From Shouchella patagoniensis (GTDB lineage Bacteria > Bacillota > Bacilli > Bacillales > Bacillaceae_D), in NCBI RefSeq assembly GCF_002019705.1, contig NZ_KV917377.1, positions 3,693,649 to 3,757,648 on the forward strand: 64,000 nt of DNA, in the 5' to 3' direction. The notes beneath the pieces are model-generated. The model saw only the letters and a program-made list of their open reading frames with translations, made no database searches and was not told the origin of the DNA. Of the stretch, positions 51,833 to 61,013 are shown in pieces (positions within the stretch are counted from its first letter, which is position 1; each line of letters begins with the position of its first letter). Position numbers and translations under genes: made by a program.

Positions 51833-52647
51833 AGCTAGTTGGAAAACTTTTAAAGTATATTGTTATTGCAATTGGTCTTTTTATTACCCTTGGTCCCTTT
51901 TATTGGATGGTTGTAGGAGCAACGAACTCATCAGGTTCCTTATTGTCTGTCCCACCTAATTTAATTCCTGGTAATCAGTTGCTTGTGAATTTTCGTAATC
52001 TCGTTGATAATATTGATATTTTCCAAGCACTTTGGAACTCGACAATCATTACAGTTACGTTTACTCTTGTCGCTGGTTTAATTAGCGCAGCAGCGGGCTA
52101 TGCGTTTGCAAAATATAAATTTAAAGGTAGAGATCCTCTGTTTGCGATGTTGTTAGTATCAATGATGATTCCTTATCAAGCATTAATTATTCCCCAATTT
52201 GAATTATTTGCTAACTTTGGTATTTTGAATTCGTATAGTGCGATCATTCTGCCTCAGCTTGCGTACCCATTTGCTATTTTTTTAATGAGGCAAAGTATGA
52301 AATCGATACCTAATTCAATCATGGAGTCAGCACGAATTGACGGTTGTGGAGAATATCGGATGTTTTTCCAAATCTCTCTTCCAATGATGCTCCCAGCGAT
52401 CGGTGCCGTGTCGATTTTTTTATTTACACATCAATGGAATAACTTTTTATGGCCGCTCGTAGCAATTGTGACCGAAGATATGTATACATTGCCAATCGTT
52501 CTTTCCATTCTTGGTGGACAAGACAATCTTGATTACGGTCAGCTAATGCTCGCTGCAACAATTTCTGTATTGCCGATTTTTATTATGTTTTTGTTTTTAC
52601 AACGCTATTTTATTGCTGGAATTGCTAGTGGGGCAGTAAAAGAATAA
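51829..52647 (+). CDS. Sugar ABC permease 2 (MalG/UgpE type)
   Basis: A 272-residue, six-helix permease with FYWMVVGATN and the EAA loop MESARIDGCGEYRMFFQISLP. It overlaps permease 1 by four bases (ATGA). Last gene of the importer operon. Confidence 0.88.
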   Translation: MKLVGKLLKYIVIAIGLFITLGPFYWMVVGATNSSGSLLSVPPNLIPGNQLLVNFRNLVDNIDIFQALWNSTIITVTFTLVAGLISAAAGYAFAKYKFKGRDPLFAMLLVSMMIPYQALIIPQFELFANFGILNSYSAIILPQLAYPFAIFLMRQSMKSIPNSIMESARIDGCGEYRMFFQISLPMMLPAIGAVSIFLFTHQWNNFLWPLVAIVTEDMYTLPIVLSILGGQDNLDYGQLMLAATISVLPIFIMFLFLQRYFIAGIASGAVKE

Positions 52648-52727
52648 TGAGTGCACTACTTTTTTCATTTCCTATGGAAAGCAATTGGTGGTGTTTCGTG
52701 CCGCTTTTGCTTTAAAGTAGTATGAAG

Positions 52728-52760
52728 AACAGCCTTGGTTTTAATTAAACCAAGGCTGTT
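52728..52760. repeat. Perfect 14-bp hairpin before pentapeptide gene
   Basis: AACAGCCTTGGTTT (52728-52741) pairs with AAACCAAGGCTGTT (52747-52760), but is followed by GAAAAAGAGG, not a T run. It may be a terminator of the sugar operon or a leader structure next to the ribosome site of the following gene. Confidence 0.65.
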
Positions 52761-52780
52761 GAAAAAGAGGAGTGGGACAA

Positions 52781-53422
52781 GTGGCAGCAAAGATTAAGAA
52801 ACCGGTTCTACCAGTTGAGTTACAACTAACGACACTTACAGATTATATGGCTGAAGAGGAACCGTTTATCCTAAATGCACAAATAAAGAGTGAAGAACAA
52901 GCCGGATTACAGGTGGATAAGCTTATTGTCTCAAAGTCTCGTTTTGAGCACGTTATCCTTGTAAACGCAATGCTTGAGCGTGCTGATTTAACAGATGTCG
53001 TGTTTGAAAACTGCGATTTATCAAATGTTTCTTTTAATGAGGCGGTTATTCACCGTGTTTCTTTTAAAGGATGCAAGTTAACTGGAGCCGACTTCTCAAA
53101 GGCTCATTTAGGGAATGTCACGTTTGAAAATTGTTTAGTAAATTTAAGTGATTTTGTTGAGGCGCGTTTAAAAACAGTTGCTTTTAGAAAATCTTCGCTT
53201 GTTAGCGCAAATTTTTCAGATTGTCTCCTGAAGTCAATTGAATTAATTGAATGTGAAATTGACGATATTCAGTTTGCACAAACGGAGCTGAAAGGTCTTG
53301 ATATTAGTACGTGCACATACAACCGTCTCCATACAGCGCTAACACAAATCGATGGCTTAATTGTTTCAAAGGAACAAGCTATTGGCTTTGCTAAATTGTT
53401 AGGGGTGCAAATTAAAGAGTAA
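52781..53422 (+). CDS. Pentapeptide-repeat protein
   Basis: A 213-residue protein made mostly of A(D/N)LXX-type pentapeptides (ERADLTDVVFENCDLSNVSF, KLTGADFSKAHLGNVTF), which fold as a right-handed quadrilateral helix. Family members such as Qnr and MfpA mimic DNA and protect gyrase; most have no known role. GTG 52781 follows AGGAG at eight bases; an earlier GTG at 52772 is too near. A perfect hairpin lies just upstream. Confidence 0.85.
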   Translation: MAAKIKKPVLPVELQLTTLTDYMAEEEPFILNAQIKSEEQAGLQVDKLIVSKSRFEHVILVNAMLERADLTDVVFENCDLSNVSFNEAVIHRVSFKGCKLTGADFSKAHLGNVTFENCLVNLSDFVEARLKTVAFRKSSLVSANFSDCLLKSIELIECEIDDIQFAQTELKGLDISTCTYNRLHTALTQIDGLIVSKEQAIGFAKLLGVQIKE

Positions 53423-53425
53423 TCT

Positions 53426-53836
53426 TTAATTAGGGAATAAATAAAGTTGAATGGTTTTGGCGACTCGTTGTGAAAAAAGAAAAGGAACGGCGCCAACTGT
53501 TCCCGTACGTCCGTTATGCCAATACCGGTGTTGAATATCTGGAATGGAAGTGGGTTCCCGTTCGAGATGTACATGGATTTTTTTATCATGCAAGTGTTGC
53601 TTTGCTTTACGCATATCAGCGGTTAGCTTTAATAGGGATTTCTGCACACCATCCGCGTAAACATCTGAATATTTAATGTCTGTAATCCCTTTGTTGAAAC
53701 GTGTAAGATCTCGTTCTAATATTTGTCTTGCATAGACTAGATAAAGGTAGTCTAAAACAAGCAGCTTTGTCTGATCCGTTTTTGGCGTGTAGGAAATGCC
53801 AAATAATTGTCGAACATCGTCATCGCTTAATTCCAT
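53426..53836 (-). CDS. Uncharacterised 136-residue soluble protein
   Basis: Mostly helical and charged (LSDDDVRQLFGI; LTRFNKGITDIKYSD; MRKAKQHLHDKKI), ending with a short Gly/Pro-rich segment. No membrane helix or known motif is seen. AGAGAGG precedes ATG 53836. It converges with the pentapeptide gene (three-base gap). Confidence 0.65.
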   Translation of the reverse strand: MELSDDDVRQLFGISYTPKTDQTKLLVLDYLYLVYARQILERDLTRFNKGITDIKYSDVYADGVQKSLLKLTADMRKAKQHLHDKKIHVHLEREPTSIPDIQHRYWHNGRTGTVGAVPFLFSQRVAKTIQLYLFPN

Positions 53837-54026
53837 TATGAACCTCTCTTATCAGAACGTTTGTTTGTATTATATGCTCATTTGTAAAAAGGATTCAATG
53901 TGCAAAATTTGGATATTAGAAGGGATCATGTGAGAGTATATGTGAAATGGCAATTAGTTGTTCAATCGAAGAGGTAAGGCATGGTACACTAGTTAAGTGA
54001 CTTGATTATTTTTGTGGAGGGGTATA

Positions 54027-54935
54027 ATGGGGAAACGATTATTATTATTTTTAGCAACAAACATTCTTGTTATGACAACCATCTTGATTGTGTGGACGTT
54101 AATTGTTCAATTTACTGGAATGGATGGTTCATTTATTGCGAGTGATGGTTCAATTCAATTTGGCGTTGTCATGCTGTTTAGCTTGCTTGTAGGTTTTACA
54201 GGTTCATTTATTTCACTTGGTATGTCACGTTGGATTGCTAAAAAGATGATGCGTGTTAACGTACTTGATCCTGATGGCTCGCTTAATCGGGAAGAGAAAG
54301 CGATTGTTGAAAAAGTACATCGCTTATCTCGTGCTGCTGGTCTGACACATATGCCAGAGGTAGGAATTTATCAGTCGGCGGAAGTAAACGCATTTGCAAC
54401 AGGTCCTTCGAAAAAACGTTCGCTTGTAGCAGTATCATCAGGGTTGCTTGATTCAATGGATGACAATGCGGTTGAAGGCGTTATTGCTCACGAAGTGGCA
54501 CACGTAGCCAATGGAGACATGGTAACAATGACGCTTTTGCAAGGGATTGTTAATACATTTGTTGTATTCTTCTCTCGTGTTCTTTCAATTGTTTTATCGC
54601 GTTTTGTACGTCCAGAACTCCAATTTATCGTTCAGTTTGCGTCAATGATTATCTTGCAGATTTTATTCTCTATTTTAGGAAGTTTTGTTATTAGTGCTTA
54701 CTCGCGTCACCGTGAGTATCATGCTGATAGAGGTGGAGCCGATCTAGCAGGGAACGACAAAATGATTCATGCTTTACGCTCGCTGCAACAGTATGTGAAT
54801 CGAGCGAAAGCGAATGACCATACGGATGATACAGCTGTGCAAACGATGAAGATTAGTGGAAATAGCTCAATGATGAAACTTATGTCAACTCATCCTGATT
54901 TAAGTGATCGTATTGCTCGTTTAGAACAACGATAA
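54027..54935 (+). CDS. htpX: Membrane zinc metalloprotease HtpX
   Basis: A 302-residue M48B protease with two N-terminal membrane helices, the zinc motif HEVAH (about residue 155), two further helices and the third ligand Glu in SRHREYHAD (about 229). HtpX degrades misfolded membrane proteins. TGGAGGGG precedes ATG 54027. A terminator follows. Confidence 0.92.
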   Translation: MGKRLLLFLATNILVMTTILIVWTLIVQFTGMDGSFIASDGSIQFGVVMLFSLLVGFTGSFISLGMSRWIAKKMMRVNVLDPDGSLNREEKAIVEKVHRLSRAAGLTHMPEVGIYQSAEVNAFATGPSKKRSLVAVSSGLLDSMDDNAVEGVIAHEVAHVANGDMVTMTLLQGIVNTFVVFFSRVLSIVLSRFVRPELQFIVQFASMIILQILFSILGSFVISAYSRHREYHADRGGADLAGNDKMIHALRSLQQYVNRAKANDHTDDTAVQTMKISGNSSMMKLMSTHPDLSDRIARLEQR

Positions 54936-54940
54936 AATAA

Positions 54941-54969
54941 AAAGAACCGGCTCCTGCTGGTTCTTTTTT
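54941..54969 (+). terminator. Intrinsic terminator after htpX
   Basis: AAAGAACCGGC (54941-54951) pairs with GCTGGTTCTTT (54956-54966), one wobble, followed by TTTTT. Confidence 0.82.
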
Positions 54970-55052
54970 GTCGAGAAAAGACGACGACATGGCTGGTGGG
55001 TGTTAGCAGACCGCTAGTCTGTTATTTCTTTCAAAAAAACTACGAAATTCAG

Positions 55053-55982
55053 TTATGGTATTATATTCCCAGCCGCTGCATACAACTCATACCATTCTTC
55101 TCTCGTTAATGGAATGTTGGAACCTGCACTCGCTTCTTTTATACGACCAAGATTGGTTGTACCAATCACAACTTGAATGTTTGCAGGATGGCGTGTAATC
55201 CAAGCGGTAGCGATTGTTGTCGGAGTAACGCCGTATTTGTCTGCAAGGCGTGTAAGCACAGTATTTAGCTGGGGAAATTTATCCGTATTGCCAACAAACG
55301 GGCCATCAAAAAAGCCACTTTGGAACGGAGACCAAGCTTGAAGGGTAATGTCGTTTAAACGGCAATACTCTAGCGTACTGCTATCACGGTTAATCGAGCT
55401 ATCTGTATTCATATTTAAAGTGATCCCAGAATCGATGAGTGGAGTATGAGCGACACTGAATTGCACTTGGTTAACGACAAGTTTTTGGTCTATTTCACGT
55501 TGTAGTAATTCAATTTGCATTGGATTATGGTTAGAAACACCAAAGTTACGGACTTTACCACTATCTTTAAGTATAGTAAAGGCTTCTGCAACTTCAGACG
55601 GCTCCATAAGTGGATCGGGCCGATGAAGTAATAAGATATCTAAATAATCCGTTTGCAAACGTTTTAAAATTCCATCAACGGACGACAATATATGTTCTTT
55701 TGAAAAATCAAAGAACCCTGTCGCACCTTTTCGAATCCCACATTTGCTTTGAATAACCATCTTTTCACGAATTGAAGGATTCATAGAAATTGCTTCTGCG
55801 AAGAGTGACTCACATTCGCCTTTACCATAAATGTCAGCATGATCAAAAACATTAATACCCTCTTCTTGTGCCGTATGAATTAATTTCTCAATGTCAGTTA
55901 TAGATAATTGATTAATACGCATTAAACCCATTACAATATTCGACACGTTTAAATCAGTATGAGGCATTTGATTATATTTCAC
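55053..55982 (-). CDS. Aldo/keto reductase, YdhF-like
   Basis: A 309-residue TIM-barrel NADPH-dependent oxidoreductase. DHADIYGKGECE carries the catalytic Asp and Tyr, IQSKCGIRK the Lys, and LLHRPDP the His; the cofactor region is QVVIGTTNLGRIKEA. Substrates of this group are mostly unknown. GTG 55982 has GGGGGAA upstream at a suitable distance; TTG 55988 is too close. Confidence 0.87.
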   Translation of the reverse strand: MKYNQMPHTDLNVSNIVMGLMRINQLSITDIEKLIHTAQEEGINVFDHADIYGKGECESLFAEAISMNPSIREKMVIQSKCGIRKGATGFFDFSKEHILSSVDGILKRLQTDYLDILLLHRPDPLMEPSEVAEAFTILKDSGKVRNFGVSNHNPMQIELLQREIDQKLVVNQVQFSVAHTPLIDSGITLNMNTDSSINRDSSTLEYCRLNDITLQAWSPFQSGFFDGPFVGNTDKFPQLNTVLTRLADKYGVTPTTIATAWITRHPANIQVVIGTTNLGRIKEASAGSNIPLTREEWYELYAAAGNIIP

Positions 55983-56067
55983 TAGCAATTCCCCCTTTTC
56001 GTCAGTTTACTAAATAGACTAGGGGATTGTATAGCAAGAGGGTCCATTTTAATAAATAGGATCGATC

Positions 56068-56907
56068 TTACTCGCCAGTAATGCCAGTTGCAATTGATTC
56101 AGCAACAGTTTGGAGATACTGATCATCATGGAGCCGTGCGGCATCTGATTCATTTGTTACAAAACCAGCCTCAACTAAAATAGCAGGCATCGAAGTATGT
56201 CGAAGAACGTAAAATGTCTCTTCAAACACGCCTCGATTGCGTCGGTCGGTTTGATTAATCAACTGTTCTTGCACAGCGGCTGCCATGGATTTCCCATTTA
56301 GACTGCCAGGATAATAAAACGTCTCAATTCCATTTGCTTTTGGATCAGAAAAACCATTTGCATGGAAGCTTACAAATTGATCTGCTTGCCATGTTTCTGC
56401 AATAGCAACACGTTCTTCCAATTCTAAAAAGCGGTCGTCTTCTCGCGTTAATTTAACTTTAAATCCTCTCTCTTCTAATAAGGTTTGTGTCCGCTTCGCA
56501 ATTTCTAATACAACATGCTTTTCGAACAAGCCGTTCCCGACAGCACCACTGTCAATTCCTCCATGCCCTGGATCAAGAATAATGCGATTGCCAGTTGGAG
56601 CAATACCTGGAGCTCCATCGTCAATCGGAGTATGTTCATGAGTTGTTACATAGTCGAGGCTCACAAAACCACTTCCGTCTGTCAATTCGCCCCATCCGTC
56701 TTCATGGTCTATATATTCAACAACATCTCCAGGAAATTTAGAACCGACAATATCGGACCACGTTCCTGGCGCGCTACGAATGTTTAAAGATGATTGTGTA
56801 TCGACTTCACCTTGTTCAATTGTTTCTGCAACTGCATTTCCGGCTATGGAAAAAAGTGCAATTGTCATAGTTAATAAAAATGAGATTAAGAGTTTATTTG
56901 AATTCAT
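56068..56907 (-). CDS. Secreted SH3b + N-acetylmuramoyl-L-alanine amidase
   Basis: A 279-residue exported cell-wall hydrolase. Signal peptide to about residue 27 (GNAVA), SH3b wall-binding domain (SSLNIRSAPGTWSDIV) then an Amidase_3 domain with zinc ligands in LDPGHGG, Glu in LFEKH, His in SFHANG and catalytic Glu in LVEAGFV. It cuts the lactyl-L-Ala bond of peptidoglycan. GAGGAGGAG precedes ATG 56907. It lies 120 bases downstream of the LtaS-like operon on the same strand. Confidence 0.9.
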   Translation of the reverse strand: MNSNKLLISFLLTMTIALFSIAGNAVAETIEQGEVDTQSSLNIRSAPGTWSDIVGSKFPGDVVEYIDHEDGWGELTDGSGFVSLDYVTTHEHTPIDDGAPGIAPTGNRIILDPGHGGIDSGAVGNGLFEKHVVLEIAKRTQTLLEERGFKVKLTREDDRFLELEERVAIAETWQADQFVSFHANGFSDPKANGIETFYYPGSLNGKSMAAAVQEQLINQTDRRNRGVFEETFYVLRHTSMPAILVEAGFVTNESDAARLHDDQYLQTVAESIATGITGE

Positions 56908-57027
56908 AGTTGCTCCTCCTCTAACATGCTTGTGTTAGAAGTCTCGCCAAACTAGTAATCTCTTAAACAAGAAAAAGTAAAAAATATTTGATAGCTTCAA
57001 TGTTGCCTATTAGTTGCACCACCGGTA

Positions 57028-58866
57028 TTAATCAATAAATCGAAGTAAATCACCTAACAAAAATTCATCAGAGAGGTTGAGTTGTTCTCGGACTAGTTCT
57101 TGATCCACTGCACAACTTGCATCATCAACAATGTTGCCGGAGGAACGCTCAATACATGAATGGTCAGCGTAAACATACTCATGTGAAACAAAGCGGCCAT
57201 CTCTGAAAATAACAGGTACTTCGGCTGAGCGGGTAAACAAATCATGGCTAAATGTTAAATTGTCCTCTGTTGAAAGTCCAAGTAAATGAAGCAAAGTCGA
57301 ATGAATATCAATTTGACCACCTTCTGTTTTAATGGTTTGCCCCGTTTGTCCAGGAATATGGATAATCAGTGGGATCTTTTGCAAATCAATATGAGACAAA
57401 GTGGTTTCTTCTTGATTTAGAAGATTGTGTACACCATTTTCGTACTGCCGCGAAATACCATAATGATCTCCGTAAAGGACAAACATTGTATTTTCATAAA
57501 GTCCCTCTTCTTTTAGTCGAGAAACAAACTGTTCGACCGCGGCATCTTGATAGCGAACGGTTGTTAAATAACGGTCAACAACACCTACTCCTGTATTTCC
57601 AGGTTCTATTAGTTGATCTTCTTCATCTAATAGAAACGGAAAATGATTTGTTAGTGTAATAAACTTAGCCATAAAAGGTTGTTCTATCTTTTGCAAAAGA
57701 GGGATTGATTGCTCAAAAAACGGTTTGTCTTTTAAGCCATAATTAACACTGAGTTCATCAGATATATCGTAATACTCTTTTGAGAAGAAGTGATGGTAGC
57801 CAAGGGCATCATACATTAGTTCTCGGTTCCAAAAGGTAGCATCGTTTGCATGAAAAACCGCTGATGTATAGCTCTTGCTCTCTAGTAAGCTTGGAATTGA
57901 TTTATACGTATTTGTGTAACGCCTTACAAACGCAGATCCACTTGATAATGGGTAGAAACCCGTGTCGAGCATAAATTCCATATCTGATGATTTCCCCTGT
58001 GCAGTTTGGTCATAAATATTAGGAAAATAGAAGCTCTCTTTAATAAATTCATTTAGAAAAGGAGTCAGCTCTTCTCCGTCAATTGTTTTATTTATAACAA
58101 ATTGCTGTGTTGACTCTAAACTAATTAAAATGACATTCTTTCCGGCTGCCATACCAAATACCTCTCGATCAGGTGCAGATGGCTCTTCCATACCTGCCGT
58201 GACTTCGGAGGCGATGGATTGATTGGCAAACATTTCTTTTGCGGGTGCTCGTACTGAATGGACTAAATTAACTACTTGGTAATTATATATACCTATAGAA
58301 GAGACAAGTTGGTCTCTAGCATAATCCGTATGCAGTAAGTACGGATTTTGCAGGTGGCTAATACCGAGTGAAGCAACGAATAAAGAGGTTGCTGTTATTC
58401 CGTACACTTTTCTTTTGGGCCGCTTAATGGAGATGCGCTGTTTCTTGGCATCAACGAGAAACCATGTGAAAAGCAAGACATCGATTATGAGAAGTAAGTC
58501 ATACGGTGAGAACAATTCTACTGTACTTGATCCAAGCCCACCGACGTTACTAAATTGCATAAAAACAGAGGCCGTTAAAAAATCGATGTAGAAACGGTAA
58601 TAAAGTAAGTTGCCGATCAATAATGCAGTACAAAGAACATAAACAACTAAAAAAACAAGGGGACGAACATTTCTACTAAAAAAGAAACTACAACCTAGAA
58701 GTAGTAAGATACTACCTAGTGGCGCGAGGAGTAGTAGGAAATAATCAGTTACCGTTTGAAATGGGAGTGAAAATCCTACTAAGCTAACAACGATTGTTTT
58801 GAATGTTAACAAGAAAACACCAAGAAAGAGTAAGTGTTTTGATAAAAAAGTTTTGATTGCATTCAT
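57028..58866 (-). CDS. LtaS-like polyglycerol-phosphate/alkaline-phosphatase-fold transferase
   Basis: A 612-residue membrane enzyme with five N-terminal helices and a large extracellular sulfatase-fold domain. LtaS metal and substrate residues are present: Glu251 in ISLEST, FWNRE, TNHFPF, and YGDHYG. At the nucleophile position, where LtaS has Thr (GKTSD), this protein has Ser293 (GKSSD). A Cys pair (HSC, ASC) is near the C-terminus, as not seen in classical LtaS. It overlaps the GNAT-aminotransferase gene by four bases. LtaS polymerises glycerol phosphate from phosphatidylglycerol; whether this paralogue does so, or moves another head group, is unknown. Confidence 0.85.
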   Translation of the reverse strand: MNAIKTFLSKHLLFLGVFLLTFKTIVVSLVGFSLPFQTVTDYFLLLLAPLGSILLLLGCSFFFSRNVRPLVFLVVYVLCTALLIGNLLYYRFYIDFLTASVFMQFSNVGGLGSSTVELFSPYDLLLIIDVLLFTWFLVDAKKQRISIKRPKRKVYGITATSLFVASLGISHLQNPYLLHTDYARDQLVSSIGIYNYQVVNLVHSVRAPAKEMFANQSIASEVTAGMEEPSAPDREVFGMAAGKNVILISLESTQQFVINKTIDGEELTPFLNEFIKESFYFPNIYDQTAQGKSSDMEFMLDTGFYPLSSGSAFVRRYTNTYKSIPSLLESKSYTSAVFHANDATFWNRELMYDALGYHHFFSKEYYDISDELSVNYGLKDKPFFEQSIPLLQKIEQPFMAKFITLTNHFPFLLDEEDQLIEPGNTGVGVVDRYLTTVRYQDAAVEQFVSRLKEEGLYENTMFVLYGDHYGISRQYENGVHNLLNQEETTLSHIDLQKIPLIIHIPGQTGQTIKTEGGQIDIHSTLLHLLGLSTEDNLTFSHDLFTRSAEVPVIFRDGRFVSHEYVYADHSCIERSSGNIVDDASCAVDQELVREQLNLSDEFLLGDLLRFID

Positions 58867-60464
58867 AAAAGAGCGGCCTTCTCTCTGCACAATTGTTTAT
58901 AATAGTTAGTCATATAGCGAACCGATTTTAAGACGTTTCGTTCATCCATTTCACCCATTAATGCAAGCTGAATCCAATTACGAGAAAGTAAGTAGCTGCT
59001 TTCATAGCTTAGATAAATGGAAGCGGATTTTAAAGAGTCGCCAAAAATTCGGGAAGAAATGGTTTCTGGCATGCGTATCGTTAAGATAGCTGGTGAATGG
59101 CTATCAAAACGAATAACGCTCATGCCGGCAGATTGAAGTTCATCGTAGACTTGATTCCACAGTTCAAAAGAAGGCGTTATTGGGTATTCTAATGCCTTCT
59201 GAAGCGCACAAAGCGCATTGGATGAATGCGTATATGGAATGCTGTTGGTTTTCTCGTAGTAGGCAAGATCCAAATAAGCTGGCACCTTTTTTGAGGACAG
59301 TGCCGACTCACGGTGGAAAACAAGAGCCAGGCCGGGGAAAGAAGCCAAACCTTTTCCACTTACAGAGCTTGCTAAATAGACCCCTGACAAATCGACTGGA
59401 ATTGTTCCTAAGCTTGAACAAGCATCCAGACACAATTCAACACCATATTGATTACATAATGCTTTCAGGTCATCAAGTGGATATAAATAGCCAGTCGATG
59501 TTTCACAATGGACGGTCCACACCCATTCTATTTCTGGATTTTTAACCAGAAACTGTTCGATTGATTGAAGAGTTGGGGACGTCTCGCTGCATAATGATTG
59601 AAAAGAAAGATTCCAACGTTCTGCTTGTGTAATTAATCGATCACCAAATTCTCCGCTAGTAATAATGGCTCCGTGCTTCCCCATACATGCTAGTTGAGCG
59701 GCAACAATATCGTTTGCTAATGTACCAGTGCCAACAGCTATTTCGACTTGATGGCCGTTAGTTAGGTGAAGAAGTTGCTTTTTTACCGTCTTCATCGTCA
59801 TGTTCATCTGTGAAGACCGATGAGAAATCGGTGCTTCGGACCAGGCTTTTTGGACTGAAGCGGATATGTTAACAGGTCCAGGCAGGAAATGCTGTTCTCG
59901 TCGATGTGTTTCTCGATTCATTAATTTATTAAAAGCTTTGGTTGAGCGGACAAAGTTATCCTCTGTTAAGTACATTGGTTGAAATTCGGCATCTTTTTTG
60001 CCTATGAGTGGACCAAATGGGACGAATCCGATTCGTTTGTATAAAGGCAATTGTCGTGTTGTTCCAGAAATCACAGCGATCGTAAACCCTTGTTTTAAAC
60101 AGTGTGAAACGAGCTCGGAACATAAGCGGAAAAAGACAAGCCCTTGTCGGTACGCTTTTTTAATAGAGAGCAAGCGTATTTCACATAGCTTCCCTTCAAG
60201 GTTTAACAGGTCATCCAGTGAGGGCAGCTTTTCGTCAAGGGAGAAGGGACGTGTACCGCGTACACAAATCATACCAATAACTTCAAGGTCGTTTTTAGCA
60301 ATGACATACAAGTTCTCATGATCAAATCGATCAACCAGTTTTTTATCTTGGTTTTGCTGATGCTGAGGGATTTCATCAACAAACGTTTTATAGTTAAGTT
60401 GGTAGATCTGTTCGAATTCATCATGTGAATCAGCTATCTTATATGTAAGAGAAATACCATCCAT
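58863..60464 (-). CDS. Fusion of GNAT-like acyltransferase and class V aminotransferase
   Basis: A 533-residue protein. Residues 1-175 are an acyltransferase of the GNAT/N-acyl-amino-acid-synthase type (LNYKTFVDEIPQH, then GMICVRGTRPFSLDEKL and CEIRLLSIKKAYRQG). Residues 190-533 are a fold-type I, class V aminotransferase of the alanine-glyoxylate/2-aminoethylphosphonate type: FLPGPVNIS, GTGTLANDIVA, VHCETSTGYLYP, Asp347 in LCLDACSSLG and PLP-lysine Lys371 in SGKGLAS. It sits between PlsY-like and LtaS-like genes and overlaps the latter. It may make an acylated amino compound for the envelope; this is inference. Confidence 0.83.
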   Translation of the reverse strand: MDGISLTYKIADSHDEFEQIYQLNYKTFVDEIPQHQQNQDKKLVDRFDHENLYVIAKNDLEVIGMICVRGTRPFSLDEKLPSLDDLLNLEGKLCEIRLLSIKKAYRQGLVFFRLCSELVSHCLKQGFTIAVISGTTRQLPLYKRIGFVPFGPLIGKKDAEFQPMYLTEDNFVRSTKAFNKLMNRETHRREQHFLPGPVNISASVQKAWSEAPISHRSSQMNMTMKTVKKQLLHLTNGHQVEIAVGTGTLANDIVAAQLACMGKHGAIITSGEFGDRLITQAERWNLSFQSLCSETSPTLQSIEQFLVKNPEIEWVWTVHCETSTGYLYPLDDLKALCNQYGVELCLDACSSLGTIPVDLSGVYLASSVSGKGLASFPGLALVFHRESALSSKKVPAYLDLAYYEKTNSIPYTHSSNALCALQKALEYPITPSFELWNQVYDELQSAGMSVIRFDSHSPAILTIRMPETISSRIFGDSLKSASIYLSYESSYLLSRNWIQLALMGEMDERNVLKSVRYMTNYYKQLCREKAALL

Positions 60465-61013
60465 TTAAGAGGGCTCCTTTCTATGGGCAAGTAATACGAT
60501 AAAAAGTAAGGTGATAAAAAGAAAGGCTAGTTCAAAATTTGAGAAAAAACTAAGTATAATAGGAACAATGGATAAAGAAGTAAGACCAATATAAGTGAAA
60601 CGCATGTGCAAGACAGGTCCTAAGGCTACAACAATTGCAACAAAAAGAAGGATAACCGGTTTAAATACGAGTAAAGCCGCTAAGTAAACAACGACACCTT
60701 TACCACCTTGCCCTTTTAGCTGGATTGGCCACACATGGCCGATCATTATTGATACGGTTACTAGAAACATAATCAAAAATGAATCTCCATAAAAGTAGAT
60801 GGTTAGCAAAATGGGAAACACAGTTTTCAGCGTGTCGATTATGACAGTAGCGATAAATGCAATGCGACCAAATACACGACCTGCATTTCTTGCTCCTGCA
60901 TTATGGCTTCCAGCTGATCTAATATCACGCTTATAAATGAATAGACCAATATAGTAAGCTCCATTGATACATCCGCATATGTAAGAGAATAAGAGACAGA
61001 GTAAAAAAGACAT
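60465..61013 (-). CDS. PlsY-like acyl-phosphate:glycerol-3-phosphate acyltransferase paralogue
   Basis: A 182-residue membrane protein with five helices and the three PlsY signatures in altered form: SYICGCINGAYYIG, RSAGSHNAGARNAGRVFG and GHVWPIQLKGQGGKG. Standard PlsY has GSGN-(I/P)-GATN at the second site; here it is GSHNAGARN. It may acylate an alternative alcohol rather than glycerol-3-phosphate. AGGTGAT precedes ATG 61013. Its stop touches the start of the next gene, so the operon is translationally coupled. Confidence 0.85.
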   Translation of the reverse strand: MSFLLCLLFSYICGCINGAYYIGLFIYKRDIRSAGSHNAGARNAGRVFGRIAFIATVIIDTLKTVFPILLTIYFYGDSFLIMFLVTVSIMIGHVWPIQLKGQGGKGVVVYLAALLVFKPVILLFVAIVVALGPVLHMRFTYIGLTSLSIVPIILSFFSNFELAFLFITLLFIVLLAHRKEPS

